DNA of 64,000 bases from Polyangiaceae bacterium (GTDB taxonomy: Bacteria; Myxococcota_A; Polyangia; Polyangiales; Polyangiaceae): contig JACKEA010000002.1 of the NCBI GenBank assembly GCA_020633235.1, forward strand, positions 124,001 to 188,000, given 5' to 3'. Numbering within the stretch: position 1 is the stretch's first letter; each line of letters opens with the position of its first letter. The notes under the pieces are model-generated. The model was not told the DNA's origin. It did not search any database and saw only the letters and a program-made list of their open reading frames with translations. Position numbers and translations under genes: made by a program. Shown here one piece after another: positions 17,139-24,858 of this stretch.

Positions 17139-17665
17139 TCTTCGAACTTCAACACCTGGAAGCGGCTCACGTCGATGGGCGCGTCGTGGGAGATGCCGGC
17201 CTTGCGCCGCGCGATGCGGAGCTGCTCCTCGACGCTGTCGACGCCCGGGATGTCCGGGAGCAGCACGCCGCGATGGCCCAGGGCGTCCCGCACGATGACG
17301 CCGTAGCGCTGCGGGTCGAGGGTGCGCACGTCGTGGACCGGCTCTTCCGGCATCAGCACGCTCACCTCCACGCTGAGACCCGCGAGCTCCGCCGCCGTAA
17401 CGGGTCCGAAGCGCGGATCTTGGGTGGCAGAGAGGACGGCATTGCGCATCGTTTCTCGGGCGACGTCGGGCTCGATCGCCGAGATGGTACCGATGCAGCC
17501 CCGCAGGTCCCCGCCCTGGGTGCGCAGCGTGACGAACACCGGAGCGCGGGGCAGCTCCACGGCCGGCAGCGCCACGGAAGTGCCGGTGAGCTCCGCGGCG
17601 ATGGCCGCCCGGGCGAGAGCCGGAAGCTCGGGCCCGATCTCGCGTAGAGAGGACATGCCGGCCAT
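17129..17665 (-). CDS. AMMECR1-domain protein (AmmeMemoRadiSam A-like)
   Basis: The product is 178 aa. The motif LRGCIGTISAIEP is the invariant LRGCIGT core of AMMECR1 proteins, followed by AVLSATQDPRFGPVTAAEL and VEVSVLMPEEPV, also characteristic. The segment GHRGVLLPDIPGVDSVEEQL completes the domain. In bacteria this domain is protein A of the AmmeMemoRadiSam system; the Memo and radical-SAM partners are not adjacent here. The ATG at 17665 has AGGA upstream; ATG 17656 is an alternative. It is divergent from the Bor-like lipoproteins. Confidence 0.88.
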   Translation of the reverse strand: MAGMSSLREIGPELPALARAAIAAELTGTSVALPAVELPRAPVFVTLRTQGGDLRGCIGTISAIEPDVARETMRNAVLSATQDPRFGPVTAAELAGLSVEVSVLMPEEPVHDVRTLDPQRYGVIVRDALGHRGVLLPDIPGVDSVEEQLRIARRKAGISHDAPIDVSRFQVLKFEERR

Positions 17666-17722
17666 CGTAATCATCCTGTGATGGCTGGCCATGATGCCCG
17701 GCAACGCAGTACCGTTCGTTCG

Positions 17723-18010
17723 ATGCGCCGCTGGCTCGTGTGCTCGACCTTGCTTCTGACCGGCTGCGCGGCCACGTTCAGCGACCCGCGGGTAGCGGCC
17801 GGCGAGAGCCACACGGAGTGGAATCACTTCTTCCTGTTCGGCAGCGTGGGGCATGCGGTGGTGGACGTTCGGGACGTGTGCCCCACGGGGCGGGCCCACG
17901 AGGTGTCGAGCGGCGAGAACGTGCTCACCCTCGGCGTCTCCGTGGTCACCCTGGGCATCTACACGCCGCGCAAGGTGAAGGTGGTGTGCGAAAAGGCGGC
18001 CCCACGATGA
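17723..18010 (+). CDS. Bor-family lipoprotein
   Basis: The product is 95 aa. MRRWLVCSTLLLTGC is a lipoprotein signal with Cys 15. The body has the Bor/Iss pattern: HFFLFGSVGHAVVDVRDVCP in the middle and the terminal TLGIYTPRKVKVVC. Phage lambda Bor and plasmid Iss are outer-membrane lipoproteins linked to serum resistance; related chromosomal genes are widespread and of unclear role. The stop overlaps the start of a second, related gene (ATGA), so the two are co-translated. Confidence 0.8.
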   Translation: MRRWLVCSTLLLTGCAATFSDPRVAAGESHTEWNHFFLFGSVGHAVVDVRDVCPTGRAHEVSSGENVLTLGVSVVTLGIYTPRKVKVVCEKAAPR

Positions 18011-18396
18011 GGCGCGTGGGCTGGGTGGTGCTGGCGGCGGCGCTCACGGGCGGCTGCTTCCGAACCACGGTGCGCTCGGGCCAGCCGCCGTGGCACTCGC
18101 CCGAGAGCCACTACGAGAAATGGCACAGCGGCTACCTGATCGGAATCGTCGAAGGGAGCGGTCCCTACGACCTGAATCGGGTGTGCCCCGACGGCTGGGC
18201 GGAAGTGGAGACCGAGATGGACCCATTTCAGAGCTACCTCGGGATCCAGACCCTCGGCATCTACGCACCGCAGTCCGCCACCATCGCCTGCACCGCGCCC
18301 GGGGCACCCGCGGCGCCGCCGGCCCAGGGCTACGATCCGTCCGGCGCCGGAGAGCCTGGGTTTCCTCCCCCGGCGCCCTCTACGGAAGGTTTCTGA
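18007..18396 (+). CDS. Diverged Bor-like lipoprotein, tandem duplicate
   Basis: The product is 129 aa. MRRVGWVVLAAALTGGC is a lipoprotein signal. The core parallels the preceding gene: HSGYLIGIVEGSGPYDLNRV then CPDG and LGIQTLGIYAPQSATIAC, matching TLGIYTPRKVKVVC. A 30-residue Pro/Ala-rich tail (APAAPPAQGYDPSG) is extra. Overlap of ATG with the upstream TGA and shared layout point to an old tandem duplication. It ends 2 bp before the enoyl-CoA hydratase start. Confidence 0.72.
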   Translation: MRRVGWVVLAAALTGGCFRTTVRSGQPPWHSPESHYEKWHSGYLIGIVEGSGPYDLNRVCPDGWAEVETEMDPFQSYLGIQTLGIYAPQSATIACTAPGAPAAPPAQGYDPSGAGEPGFPPPAPSTEGF

Positions 18397-18398
18397 GC

Positions 18399-19178
18399 AT
18401 GAGCAGCATCGAGGTCGAGGTCGGACGCATCAGTCGCATCGTCCTGAACCGACCGGACAAGCACAACGCGATGACCGAGGAGATGGGGCGGCTGATCGCC
18501 GACGCCGTCGAGCGCATCAACGCCCACGATGCCGCCCGCGTCGTGCTCATCAGCGGGGCCGGTCGTGCCTTCTGTGCCGGTGGGGATTTTTCGCTGATCG
18601 AGGACAGCTCGAAGCGTGCGGCGGAGGAGAACCAACGCAACATGGTGGCGTTCTACGGGACGTTCCTGTCCGTGCTGCGGCTGCGGGTGCCGAGCGTCGC
18701 GGTGATCCACGGCGCCGCCGTGGGGGCGGGGCTGTGCTTGGCGTTGGCGGCCGACGTGCGCCTGGCGGCTCGTGAGGCCAAGCTGGGCGCGAACTTCGTG
18801 CGCGTGGGGCTTCACCCGGGCATGGGCTCGAGCGTGCTCCTGCCCCACGTGGTGGGCGCCGCCCGGGCGCGGGAGCTCATCCTCACCGGCAAGCTCGTGA
18901 GCGGGGAAGAAGCGGAACGCTTCGGGTTGGTGAGTCGCGCGCTGCCCAAGGACGAGCTCGACGCGGCGGCCGCCGAGTGCGCGGAGCAGATCGCGACGGC
19001 GGCGCCCATCGCCGTGGCTCAGGCCAAGGCGACGCTTTCGGCCGGGTTGCTGTCGGAGCTCTCCGCTGCGCTGCACCGCGAGGCCGCCAATCAGGCCATC
19101 GATTTCGGCACCGAGGACTTGAAAGAGGCGATCGCGGCGTTCCGCGCCGGCCGCCCGCCGAGCTTCGCCGGCCGCTGA
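18399..19178 (+). CDS. Enoyl-CoA hydratase/isomerase family protein
   Basis: The product is 259 aa of the crotonase fold. ISRIVLNRPDKHNAMTEEM opens it. The oxyanion-hole segments are GAGRAFCAGGDFSLIED (about 50-66) and HGAAVGAGLCLALAADVRLA. The first catalytic Glu of enoyl hydratases would sit in the region LGANFVRVGLHPGMGSSVLL; no clear Glu is seen there, so the exact reaction is uncertain. Start ATG 18399 lies 2 bp after the lipoprotein stop. It probably acts on an acyl-CoA in fatty acid or amino acid breakdown. Confidence 0.83.
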   Translation: MSSIEVEVGRISRIVLNRPDKHNAMTEEMGRLIADAVERINAHDAARVVLISGAGRAFCAGGDFSLIEDSSKRAAEENQRNMVAFYGTFLSVLRLRVPSVAVIHGAAVGAGLCLALAADVRLAAREAKLGANFVRVGLHPGMGSSVLLPHVVGAARARELILTGKLVSGEEAERFGLVSRALPKDELDAAAAECAEQIATAAPIAVAQAKATLSAGLLSELSAALHREAANQAIDFGTEDLKEAIAAFRAGRPPSFAGR

Positions 19179-19273
19179 GCGCCGGGTTTCGCGCCGCCCC
19201 GACATCCAAACGAAAAAAGCGCTCAACCTTCGGCGCTGGGCGCCGTTCTGTCTCGGTCGGAGGGCGGACTCCC

Positions 19274-20764
19274 ATGCAGCTCACCGAAGACATCGCTCCC
19301 CTAGGCCAGTCACTGCCCCCGGTGGTGATCCTCGAGGCTCCGGCTCCCACGTCCAGCACGGCCGAGTCCAAGAGGCCGAGCCTCCTCCGCCGGCTGTATC
19401 GGCTATTGACCTTCGACGTTCCCATCCGCCAGAAGCTGCTGTTCTTTTCCGGTGGCCTCGCGGGCTGGATCCTGCTCCTGGGGTCCCTGGCGGCGCTGTC
19501 CGTGGACGGCTTCATGGAGCGCTTGGTGATCCTGGGGCTGACGTCGATCTCCGTGGTGCCCCTGATTGGCTTCGCGGTGCTCTTGACCCGGGCGCTCACC
19601 CGACCCCTGGAGGCCCTGGGCTGTCAGGTGAAGGCGCTCACGGATCGCTACACCGGCCAGACGGAAGACGACGGTCGGCCCATCGCTCCCATTTCCTTGG
19701 TGGGCAACGACGAAGTGGGCGATGTGGCGAAGCGCTTCAATCAGTTGACCTCGGTCCTGCAGCAGATCAGCGCGTTCAAGAAGGTGATCGAGGGGGACGA
19801 CACGACGGGGGAGGTTTACGACCGCATGGGGCGCCAGCTCGCCCTGCTGGGCCTCGACGAGCTGGTGATCTACGAGGTCTCCAACAGCAAGAACCGGCTC
19901 ACGCCGGTGGTCAGCTCCAGCGCCGCGGCGGCGGAAGCCTGTAGCCCCGACATTCGCCTCGACTGCAACCTGTGCCGCGCGAAGAAGACCGGAGCGATCG
20001 TGTCGTCTGCCGCCTTTCCCAAGATCTGCCGCTACTTCCGCGGAGGACAGGACAAGGAGCACGTCTGCGTGCCCATGAACATCGCGGGGAGCACCGGCGG
20101 TGTGGTGCAGTTCTTGTTCGACCGCGACGAGCAAGACCCACAGATGAAGGCGGCGCACACGCTGGTGCGCCGCGGGCGACGCTTCTTGTCCGAAGCGTTG
20201 CCGGTGATCGAGGCCAAGCGGCTGATGAGCACCCTGAAGCAGTCCACCCTGCGGGACGCCATGACGGGGCTGCACAACCGGCGCTTCTTGGAGGAGTACG
20301 CGGACACGCTGGTGGCGAGCGCCGCGCGTCGCAAGGCACCCGTCGGCCTGGTCATGTGCGACCTGGACTACTTCAAGGAAGTGAACGACTCCCACGGCCA
20401 CGACGTCGGCGACGCAGTGCTGAAGCAGACCGCGGCCATCATCCAGCGCGCCGTCCGCGGTGCGGACATTGCCGTGCGCTACGGCGGGGAGGAGTTCTTG
20501 GTGGTGCTCACGGACACCGTCACCGAGGGGCCGCTGTTGGTGGCCGAGCGGATCCGCAAGGCGGTGGAAGCCGAGCGGTTCGCTCCGCAGCAGGGCGGTA
20601 TCAAGAAGACCATCAGCCTGGGTGTTGCCGAGCTGGGCACCGACACCAAGAGCTTCTGGCAGGCGGTGAAATTCGCCGACGTGGCCCTGTACAAGGCAAA
20701 GGAAGGCGGACGAAATCGCGTGATGCGCTTCGAGCGCGCGATGTGGCAGGCGGACGAGTACTGA
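19274..20764 (+). CDS. Membrane-bound GGDEF diguanylate cyclase
   Basis: The product is 496 aa. Two membrane helices at about 55-80 and 84-110 are followed by a HAMP-like stretch (GNDEVGDVAKRFNQLTSVLQ). A GAF-like sensory region (about 175-320) holds clustered Cys (CNLCRAKK, ICRYF, HVCVPM). The GGDEF domain starts DAMTGLHNRRFLEEYAD and carries GGEEF at 404-408. RGAD sits five residues before GGEEF, the RxxD inhibitory I-site. So it should make c-di-GMP with product inhibition. TM-GAF-GGDEF order resembles M. xanthus DmxA, but orthology was not tested. Confidence 0.88.
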   Translation: MQLTEDIAPLGQSLPPVVILEAPAPTSSTAESKRPSLLRRLYRLLTFDVPIRQKLLFFSGGLAGWILLLGSLAALSVDGFMERLVILGLTSISVVPLIGFAVLLTRALTRPLEALGCQVKALTDRYTGQTEDDGRPIAPISLVGNDEVGDVAKRFNQLTSVLQQISAFKKVIEGDDTTGEVYDRMGRQLALLGLDELVIYEVSNSKNRLTPVVSSSAAAAEACSPDIRLDCNLCRAKKTGAIVSSAAFPKICRYFRGGQDKEHVCVPMNIAGSTGGVVQFLFDRDEQDPQMKAAHTLVRRGRRFLSEALPVIEAKRLMSTLKQSTLRDAMTGLHNRRFLEEYADTLVASAARRKAPVGLVMCDLDYFKEVNDSHGHDVGDAVLKQTAAIIQRAVRGADIAVRYGGEEFLVVLTDTVTEGPLLVAERIRKAVEAERFAPQQGGIKKTISLGVAELGTDTKSFWQAVKFADVALYKAKEGGRNRVMRFERAMWQADEY

Positions 20765-20773
20765 GCGCTGACC

Positions 20774-21799
20774 TCAGAATTTCGCCCGATATGCTCCAGC
20801 CGCGCCACCAGGCAAAGGCACGACTGCCGCGCTGCTCTGGTGCTCTCCCCCTTCTGGCCACAGGAGCCATGCGGTCGCAGTACCGACAACGGCAACGCCA
20901 GCGATGACGAAGCCTGCGGTGGACAAGGCTCGCTCCCGCTCACGGGAATCGTTCACCTCGGCAAGCTTTGCGCAGCGTGCGGCGCGCGATGGGGGTGGCG
21001 ACGCGCAGAAATTGGGCTCGCCGCCGGCCTCTTGAAGCAACGCCACGCGCAATGCCACGTACTCGTCCTGAGAGCTGCGCTCCTGATACGTGAAGAACAC
21101 ACCTGTGCCCACAGCAAGCGCAGTGAGCCCGAGCCCTGCGATCACGACCGCTTCCTTGGCGTTTGATGTCGGTTCTGGCGTGGGGTGGTGCCGCACCGAC
21201 GCCGGCGCCGCGGGCCCTGGAACCACGGGCGTGCGCTTCACTTCCTCGAGATCGAACTGCACGCCGTACTTCCGTCCCGGTTCTACGGTGACGGTCTGCG
21301 GCGCGGCAGCAAAGCCGGGAGCGGTCACCGATATGTGGTGCTCGCCCCCATTCACGTAGCTTCCCTGCGAGCGGTCCAGCTCCGATACTTCCCGCTCGTC
21401 GATCGAGATGGTCGCGCGGACGCCTGGTGGATTGACAGTGACTTGGATGCGGGCAACGGCCTTCTCGGCTCGTTCGAGCGATCGCTCTAGGCGATCGCGA
21501 GCGGCTTCGTCGCTCGCAGGAGCATGGGCGACAGCGTACGCGAGGTACTTCGCTGCTTGCCGTTGGTTGCCGATGGCAAGCGCGGCCTGGCCGAGATTTG
21601 CAGCGATCTCGTAGCTCGGTTCTTTGCTCCAGGCCTTCTCATAGAGCGCCACGGCGCCGGCGTAGTCGCGTTTGGAATGCAAGACGCGTCCCGCCTCGAA
21701 CAACTCGCGTGCTGTCTGCTGCGCTGCCGCGGGTGCGGCTGCGAGCGTCAAGCTCACTAGCAGCGCCATCGCAAGACTGTTCCCACCCGTACACTGCAT
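20774..21799 (-). CDS. TPR-PEGA membrane protein (cassette 2)
   Basis: The product is 341 aa. A signal peptide ends near AAAPAAAQQ; TPR-like repeats follow (LFEAGRVLHSKRDYAGAVAL, YEIAANLGQAALAIGNQRQA). A PEGA-type beta domain at about 130-200 includes GGEHHISVTAPGFAA. Two membrane helices (AVVIAGLGLTALAVGTGVFF and AGFVIAGVAVVGTATAWLLW) flank a loop with two Cys (FCASPPPSRAARC). Domain order, Cys loop and the LLWP end match the protein at 30170-31207, so the two are paralogues. It is the last gene of the minus-strand cluster, 41 bp after the pseudokinase. ATG 21799; an internal ATG at 21769 is possible. Confidence 0.8.
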   Translation of the reverse strand: MQCTGGNSLAMALLVSLTLAAAPAAAQQTARELFEAGRVLHSKRDYAGAVALYEKAWSKEPSYEIAANLGQAALAIGNQRQAAKYLAYAVAHAPASDEAARDRLERSLERAEKAVARIQVTVNPPGVRATISIDEREVSELDRSQGSYVNGGEHHISVTAPGFAAAPQTVTVEPGRKYGVQFDLEEVKRTPVVPGPAAPASVRHHPTPEPTSNAKEAVVIAGLGLTALAVGTGVFFTYQERSSQDEYVALRVALLQEAGGEPNFCASPPPSRAARCAKLAEVNDSRERERALSTAGFVIAGVAVVGTATAWLLWPEGGEHQSSAAVVPLPGGAAGAYRAKF

Positions 21800-21840
21800 G
21801 AAGACGCTCGAATCTACGCCACGCGGCAAATCCTGTCGAG

Positions 21841-22800
21841 CTACTCGTCCCTCTTCGGCAGCGTCCACGCGAACGAGTCGAGCGCGGGCTCCGGCTGTAC
21901 CGGGTGCGTCTCGCTCGACTCCCCGTGAATTCTGGATGCCGGGCTTTCGAGCAAGGTCAGGCCCTTGCCGTGGAGGACGCTCGGAACGGCTTTGAGTAAC
22001 GGGCGAGCGCTGGCGTCGGGCGCAAGGAAGTGGTCCAGAACCGCAACCGCCTTTCCGAACTCGGTGGACCCGCGAAAATCGCGCCAATTTCGGAATGCGC
22101 TCGCGTCAGCGCCTCGGTCGAAGAGCGGTCGTCCGGAGACCATTTCGAACAAGATCAGGCCTAGACGAAAGACGACCTGGTCGCGAGGGCCTTCTCCGAG
22201 GCCCGGCACACCATGAACGGAGAAATACCAGTTGTCCGCAAGGGATTGCGCGCCCATGGAGGCAGACGCGTTGGACGCCAACCTATCGGTGACCTTGGCC
22301 GTGGTGCTGTTCACGATGTGCACGTTTCCCCGCACCAGCCGCAAGGGCGCTGGCAGGCAAGGTTCGAGTGCGAGCACGCCGCGCGCGACCTGCGCGCACA
22401 GCCGCATGGCCGCCTCGGGCTCAAAAGCCCCGTTCTTGGCGAGCCACTCACGCAGTCCGGCGCCAGGCGTCCGCTCGAGAGACAGCCACAGCCGTCGATG
22501 CGATCCATGACTTCCAGCATGGAACACCCGGACGACGTGTGAATGGCGAACGCGCGAACGAACCGCGACTTCTTGCTTCAGCTGTTCCACGTAGCGAATA
22601 CCGAAGTTCAGCGCGACGGGTATCAGGTTCAGCTCGTGGGTACGACCCAGCCGATGCCGCGCCTCGTATCGCTCGACGGCGTCGTAGTACCCGAGGTACT
22701 TGACGACGCGGTAGGGTCCCACACGCGCGCCCGACGCCAACGCGGGCAGCACACCTCCCTCGTCAGCCTCACCAAAGACGTCGTCTGCTCCAGCGGTCAC
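21841..22800 (-). CDS. Pseudokinase related to Ser/Thr protein kinases
   Basis: The product is 319 aa from GTG 22800, which overlaps the stop of a truncated lipoprotein gene (GTGA). The kinase fold is visible: PYRVVKYLGYYDAVERYEA corresponds to the glycine-rich loop but lacks its glycines. RSRVRHSHVVRVFHAG matches the H-x-N-V-V region of real kinases. The catalytic-loop position reads LVRGNVHIVN instead of HRDxKPxN, and the DFG position reads KVTDRLAS. Later FRLGLILFEMVSGRPLF matches the GLVLYECIAGR region. So it keeps the fold but lacks Asp, Lys and DFG. No membrane helix is seen. It probably scaffolds or regulates the upstream kinases (inference). Confidence 0.75.
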   Translation of the reverse strand: MTAGADDVFGEADEGGVLPALASGARVGPYRVVKYLGYYDAVERYEARHRLGRTHELNLIPVALNFGIRYVEQLKQEVAVRSRVRHSHVVRVFHAGSHGSHRRLWLSLERTPGAGLREWLAKNGAFEPEAAMRLCAQVARGVLALEPCLPAPLRLVRGNVHIVNSTTAKVTDRLASNASASMGAQSLADNWYFSVHGVPGLGEGPRDQVVFRLGLILFEMVSGRPLFDRGADASAFRNWRDFRGSTEFGKAVAVLDHFLAPDASARPLLKAVPSVLHGKGLTLLESPASRIHGESSETHPVQPEPALDSFAWTLPKRDE

Positions 22801-22967
22801 ACGCCGCCGCCAGGGCTCGCCGTAAATTCGTCGCTCCCGCACCCCGTCCCCAACGCCAGACACAGCGCCAGCGCCGCCACGGCCGCTGGATGTTGGCTCG
22901 CCGCGGAATCGCCGCGAGCACGACGACCGTTTCTGTCGCGGCCGCAGCGAGAGAGGCAGCCGGACAC
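22797..22967 (-). pseudogene. Truncated fifth copy of the Gly-rich lipoprotein
   Basis: The minus-strand frame from GTG 22967 matches the first 50-odd codons of the array lipoproteins, including LALCLALGTGCGSDEFTASP, then stops after GGGV with TGA at 22799-22797. The breakpoint is in the Gly-codon run. Everything downstream is the pseudokinase gene, whose GTG overlaps this TGA. So a broken copy sits directly upstream and could serve as a leader cistron for the pseudokinase. Confidence 0.75.
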
Positions 22968-22982
22968 GGCCGCGCCTCCCGT

Positions 22983-23008
22983 GCTCGACACTCCCGAGGG
23001 TGTCGAGC
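22983..23008 (-). repeat. Intergenic hairpin of the array (before truncated copy)
   Basis: Perfect 9-bp inverted repeat GCTCGACAC/GTGTCGAGC with an 8-base loop, just upstream of the GGGAGG ribosome-binding site. The same hairpin recurs in each junction of the array. Confidence 0.7.
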
Positions 23009-23035
23009 TACCCGCGCCTCGCCGGACACGCCCCT

Positions 23036-24790
23036 TCACGGCGCCTCGTGCTCCTCTCCGCTTGCTCCGTCCGTGCCGTCCGGCGCGGGATTCACGCCCA
23101 CGCCCGAAACGCTCCCGCCCGCGCCCTTCGTGCCGCCGCTCCCCGCCGTCTTCGTCACCGTCCCCGCCTCGATAGGCTTCGTTCCGCTCCACACCAGCGC
23201 ATAGCTCGGCCCCCCGCTGCCTCCCGAGCCCGACCCGCCCACGCCGCCCGTGCCGCCGTCGCCTCCGGACCCGCCTTTGCCCATGCCCGTGCCCGACGCG
23301 CCGCCGGGAGCGCCGCTCCCACCCGAGCCGCCCTCGCCCGCGTTACCGCCCTTGCCGCCCTTGCCCCCCGCGCTCGCCGTCAGCGTCACGTTCTCCAGGG
23401 TGACGGCCGACTGCCACGCGAGCAGCGCCACGCTCGCTCCGCCTCCGCCTCCCCCAGTGCCCTTCGTGCCACCGCAGCCGCCCATCCCGCCGGCTCCCCC
23501 GGAAGCGCCGATGCACGTCCCGAGGCTCGCCGCGCTCGCTCCGCCTCCCCCTCCGCCTTGCCCAGCGTGGCCGTCCGTGCCCGCCGTCCCGTTTGCGGGG
23601 GCAAAGCCCGTGCCGCTGAAGACCCCGGTGGCGGGGGCCGACGATGCGAGGGTGCCCGGATTGCCGTTAGAGCCGTCGCCACCGCTCTGACCATTTGCAC
23701 CAATCGTCCCTGACCCTGAGCCAGAGTTGTCAACGTTGGGCGGCGTAACGTTGCTCTGCGGTGTCCCGGGGCTGCCTTGGCCTCCAGCAGCCCCCTGCGT
23801 TGCCGTCCCGCCTTGCCCGCCCTTCGACCCGCATCCGCTCGCGGCCGGCCAGGCTCCGCCCAGATGCGTCTGCTGCGGCGTCAGCGCCAACCCGCACTCC
23901 GCGTCGCACCCCGCTTGCCCAGGCGCTGTCGTGGCGCACGCCGACGCCGTGCTGGGAGAGGCGCCGTTCGCTCCCTTTGTCCCGTTCCCGCCAGCGGCGC
24001 CGTCTCCTCCCTTCCCCGCCACAAGCTCCACTCGCCGTAGCTCCACTCCGCTCGCGCTCGCCACCAGCGCTCCGATGCTCGACTCCCCTGCTCCTCCGTC
24101 CGCTGCAACGACCTGGAAGTCCTCCACCCTCAGCCCCGCCGTTGTCCCCGTGATGCTCAGCGCCGTGCTCGCTCCCGTCAGCTTCGCCTTCGCACTCGTC
24201 GTGTACTGCCACGTGCCGCAATCGAAGCCGCCGTAGATTCCATGTCCGGACAACCCGGAGAGGTTCAGGGGGGCCGCCTCCGTGTAGCCACTGCCGTCGT
24301 CGCACGCGTACACGTTCTTGGCGGAGGAGGCGGCTTCGCTCACCGCCTTCGATAGCGTCCCGTACGGCTTCGCCTCCGTCCCGTCCCCCGTCGCGTCCGA
24401 CCCGCTCGGCGATACGAAAATTCCGTACTCCTCCGCGATGAGGCAGCTCTCTTCGCTTGGGCTCTTGGTGATGTCGCAACTGCCGCCATCCCCACCAGCG
24501 CCCGCCGTCCCCGCTTCCCCGCCTTGCCCCCCCGTCCCCGAGGTCCCGGCAGTCCCGCCGCTACCCGATGTCCCGCCCGTACCCGAATCCCCACTCGCGC
24601 CGCCAGCGCCGCCGCCGCCAGCGCCGCCGCCGCCAGGGCTCGCCGTAAATTCGTCGCTCCCGCACCCCGTCCCCAACGCCAGACACAGCGCCATCGCCAC
24701 CACGGCCGCTGGATGTTGGCTCGCCGCGGAATCGCCGCGAGCTCGACGACCGTTTCTGTCGCGGCCGCAGCGAGAGAGGCAGCCGGACAC
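23036..24790 (-). CDS. Gly-rich lipoprotein, array copy D
   Basis: The product is 584 aa from GTG 24790 (GGGAGG 7 bases upstream). A long basic N-terminus leads to the hydrophobic LALCLALGTGC lipobox region; copy D uniquely has an in-frame ATG here (AMALCLALG). A Gly/Thr/Ser linker is followed by a DUF1565/right-handed beta-helix-like part (GIFVSPSGSDATGDGTEAKP, YGTLSKAVSEAASSAKNVYA). Three long PE-PGRS-like Gly-rich stretches then alternate with short beta segments such as LRRVELVAGKGGDG and VTLENVTLTASAGG. Copy D has 5 extra residues (GGGGA) in the first linker. Its variable segment reads GAAGGQGSPGTPQSNVTPPN. Surface localisation is inferred; no enzymatic motif is visible. Confidence 0.78.
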   Translation of the reverse strand: MSGCLSRCGRDRNGRRARGDSAASQHPAAVVAMALCLALGTGCGSDEFTASPGGGGAGGGGAGGASGDSGTGGTSGSGGTAGTSGTGGQGGEAGTAGAGGDGGSCDITKSPSEESCLIAEEYGIFVSPSGSDATGDGTEAKPYGTLSKAVSEAASSAKNVYACDDGSGYTEAAPLNLSGLSGHGIYGGFDCGTWQYTTSAKAKLTGASTALSITGTTAGLRVEDFQVVAADGGAGESSIGALVASASGVELRRVELVAGKGGDGAAGGNGTKGANGASPSTASACATTAPGQAGCDAECGLALTPQQTHLGGAWPAASGCGSKGGQGGTATQGAAGGQGSPGTPQSNVTPPNVDNSGSGSGTIGANGQSGGDGSNGNPGTLASSAPATGVFSGTGFAPANGTAGTDGHAGQGGGGGGASAASLGTCIGASGGAGGMGGCGGTKGTGGGGGGASVALLAWQSAVTLENVTLTASAGGKGGKGGNAGEGGSGGSGAPGGASGTGMGKGGSGGDGGTGGVGGSGSGGSGGPSYALVWSGTKPIEAGTVTKTAGSGGTKGAGGSVSGVGVNPAPDGTDGASGEEHEAP

Positions 24791-24805
24791 GGCCGCGCCT
24801 CCCGT

Positions 24806-24831
24806 GCTCGACACTCCCGAGGGTGTCGAGC
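24806..24831 (-). repeat. Intergenic hairpin of the array (C/D junction)
   Basis: Same GCTCGACAC/GTGTCGAGC 9-bp stem with 8-base loop as at the other junctions, between the stop of copy C and the start of copy D. Confidence 0.7.
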
Positions 24832-24858
24832 TACCCGCGCCTCCCCGGACAAGCCCCT

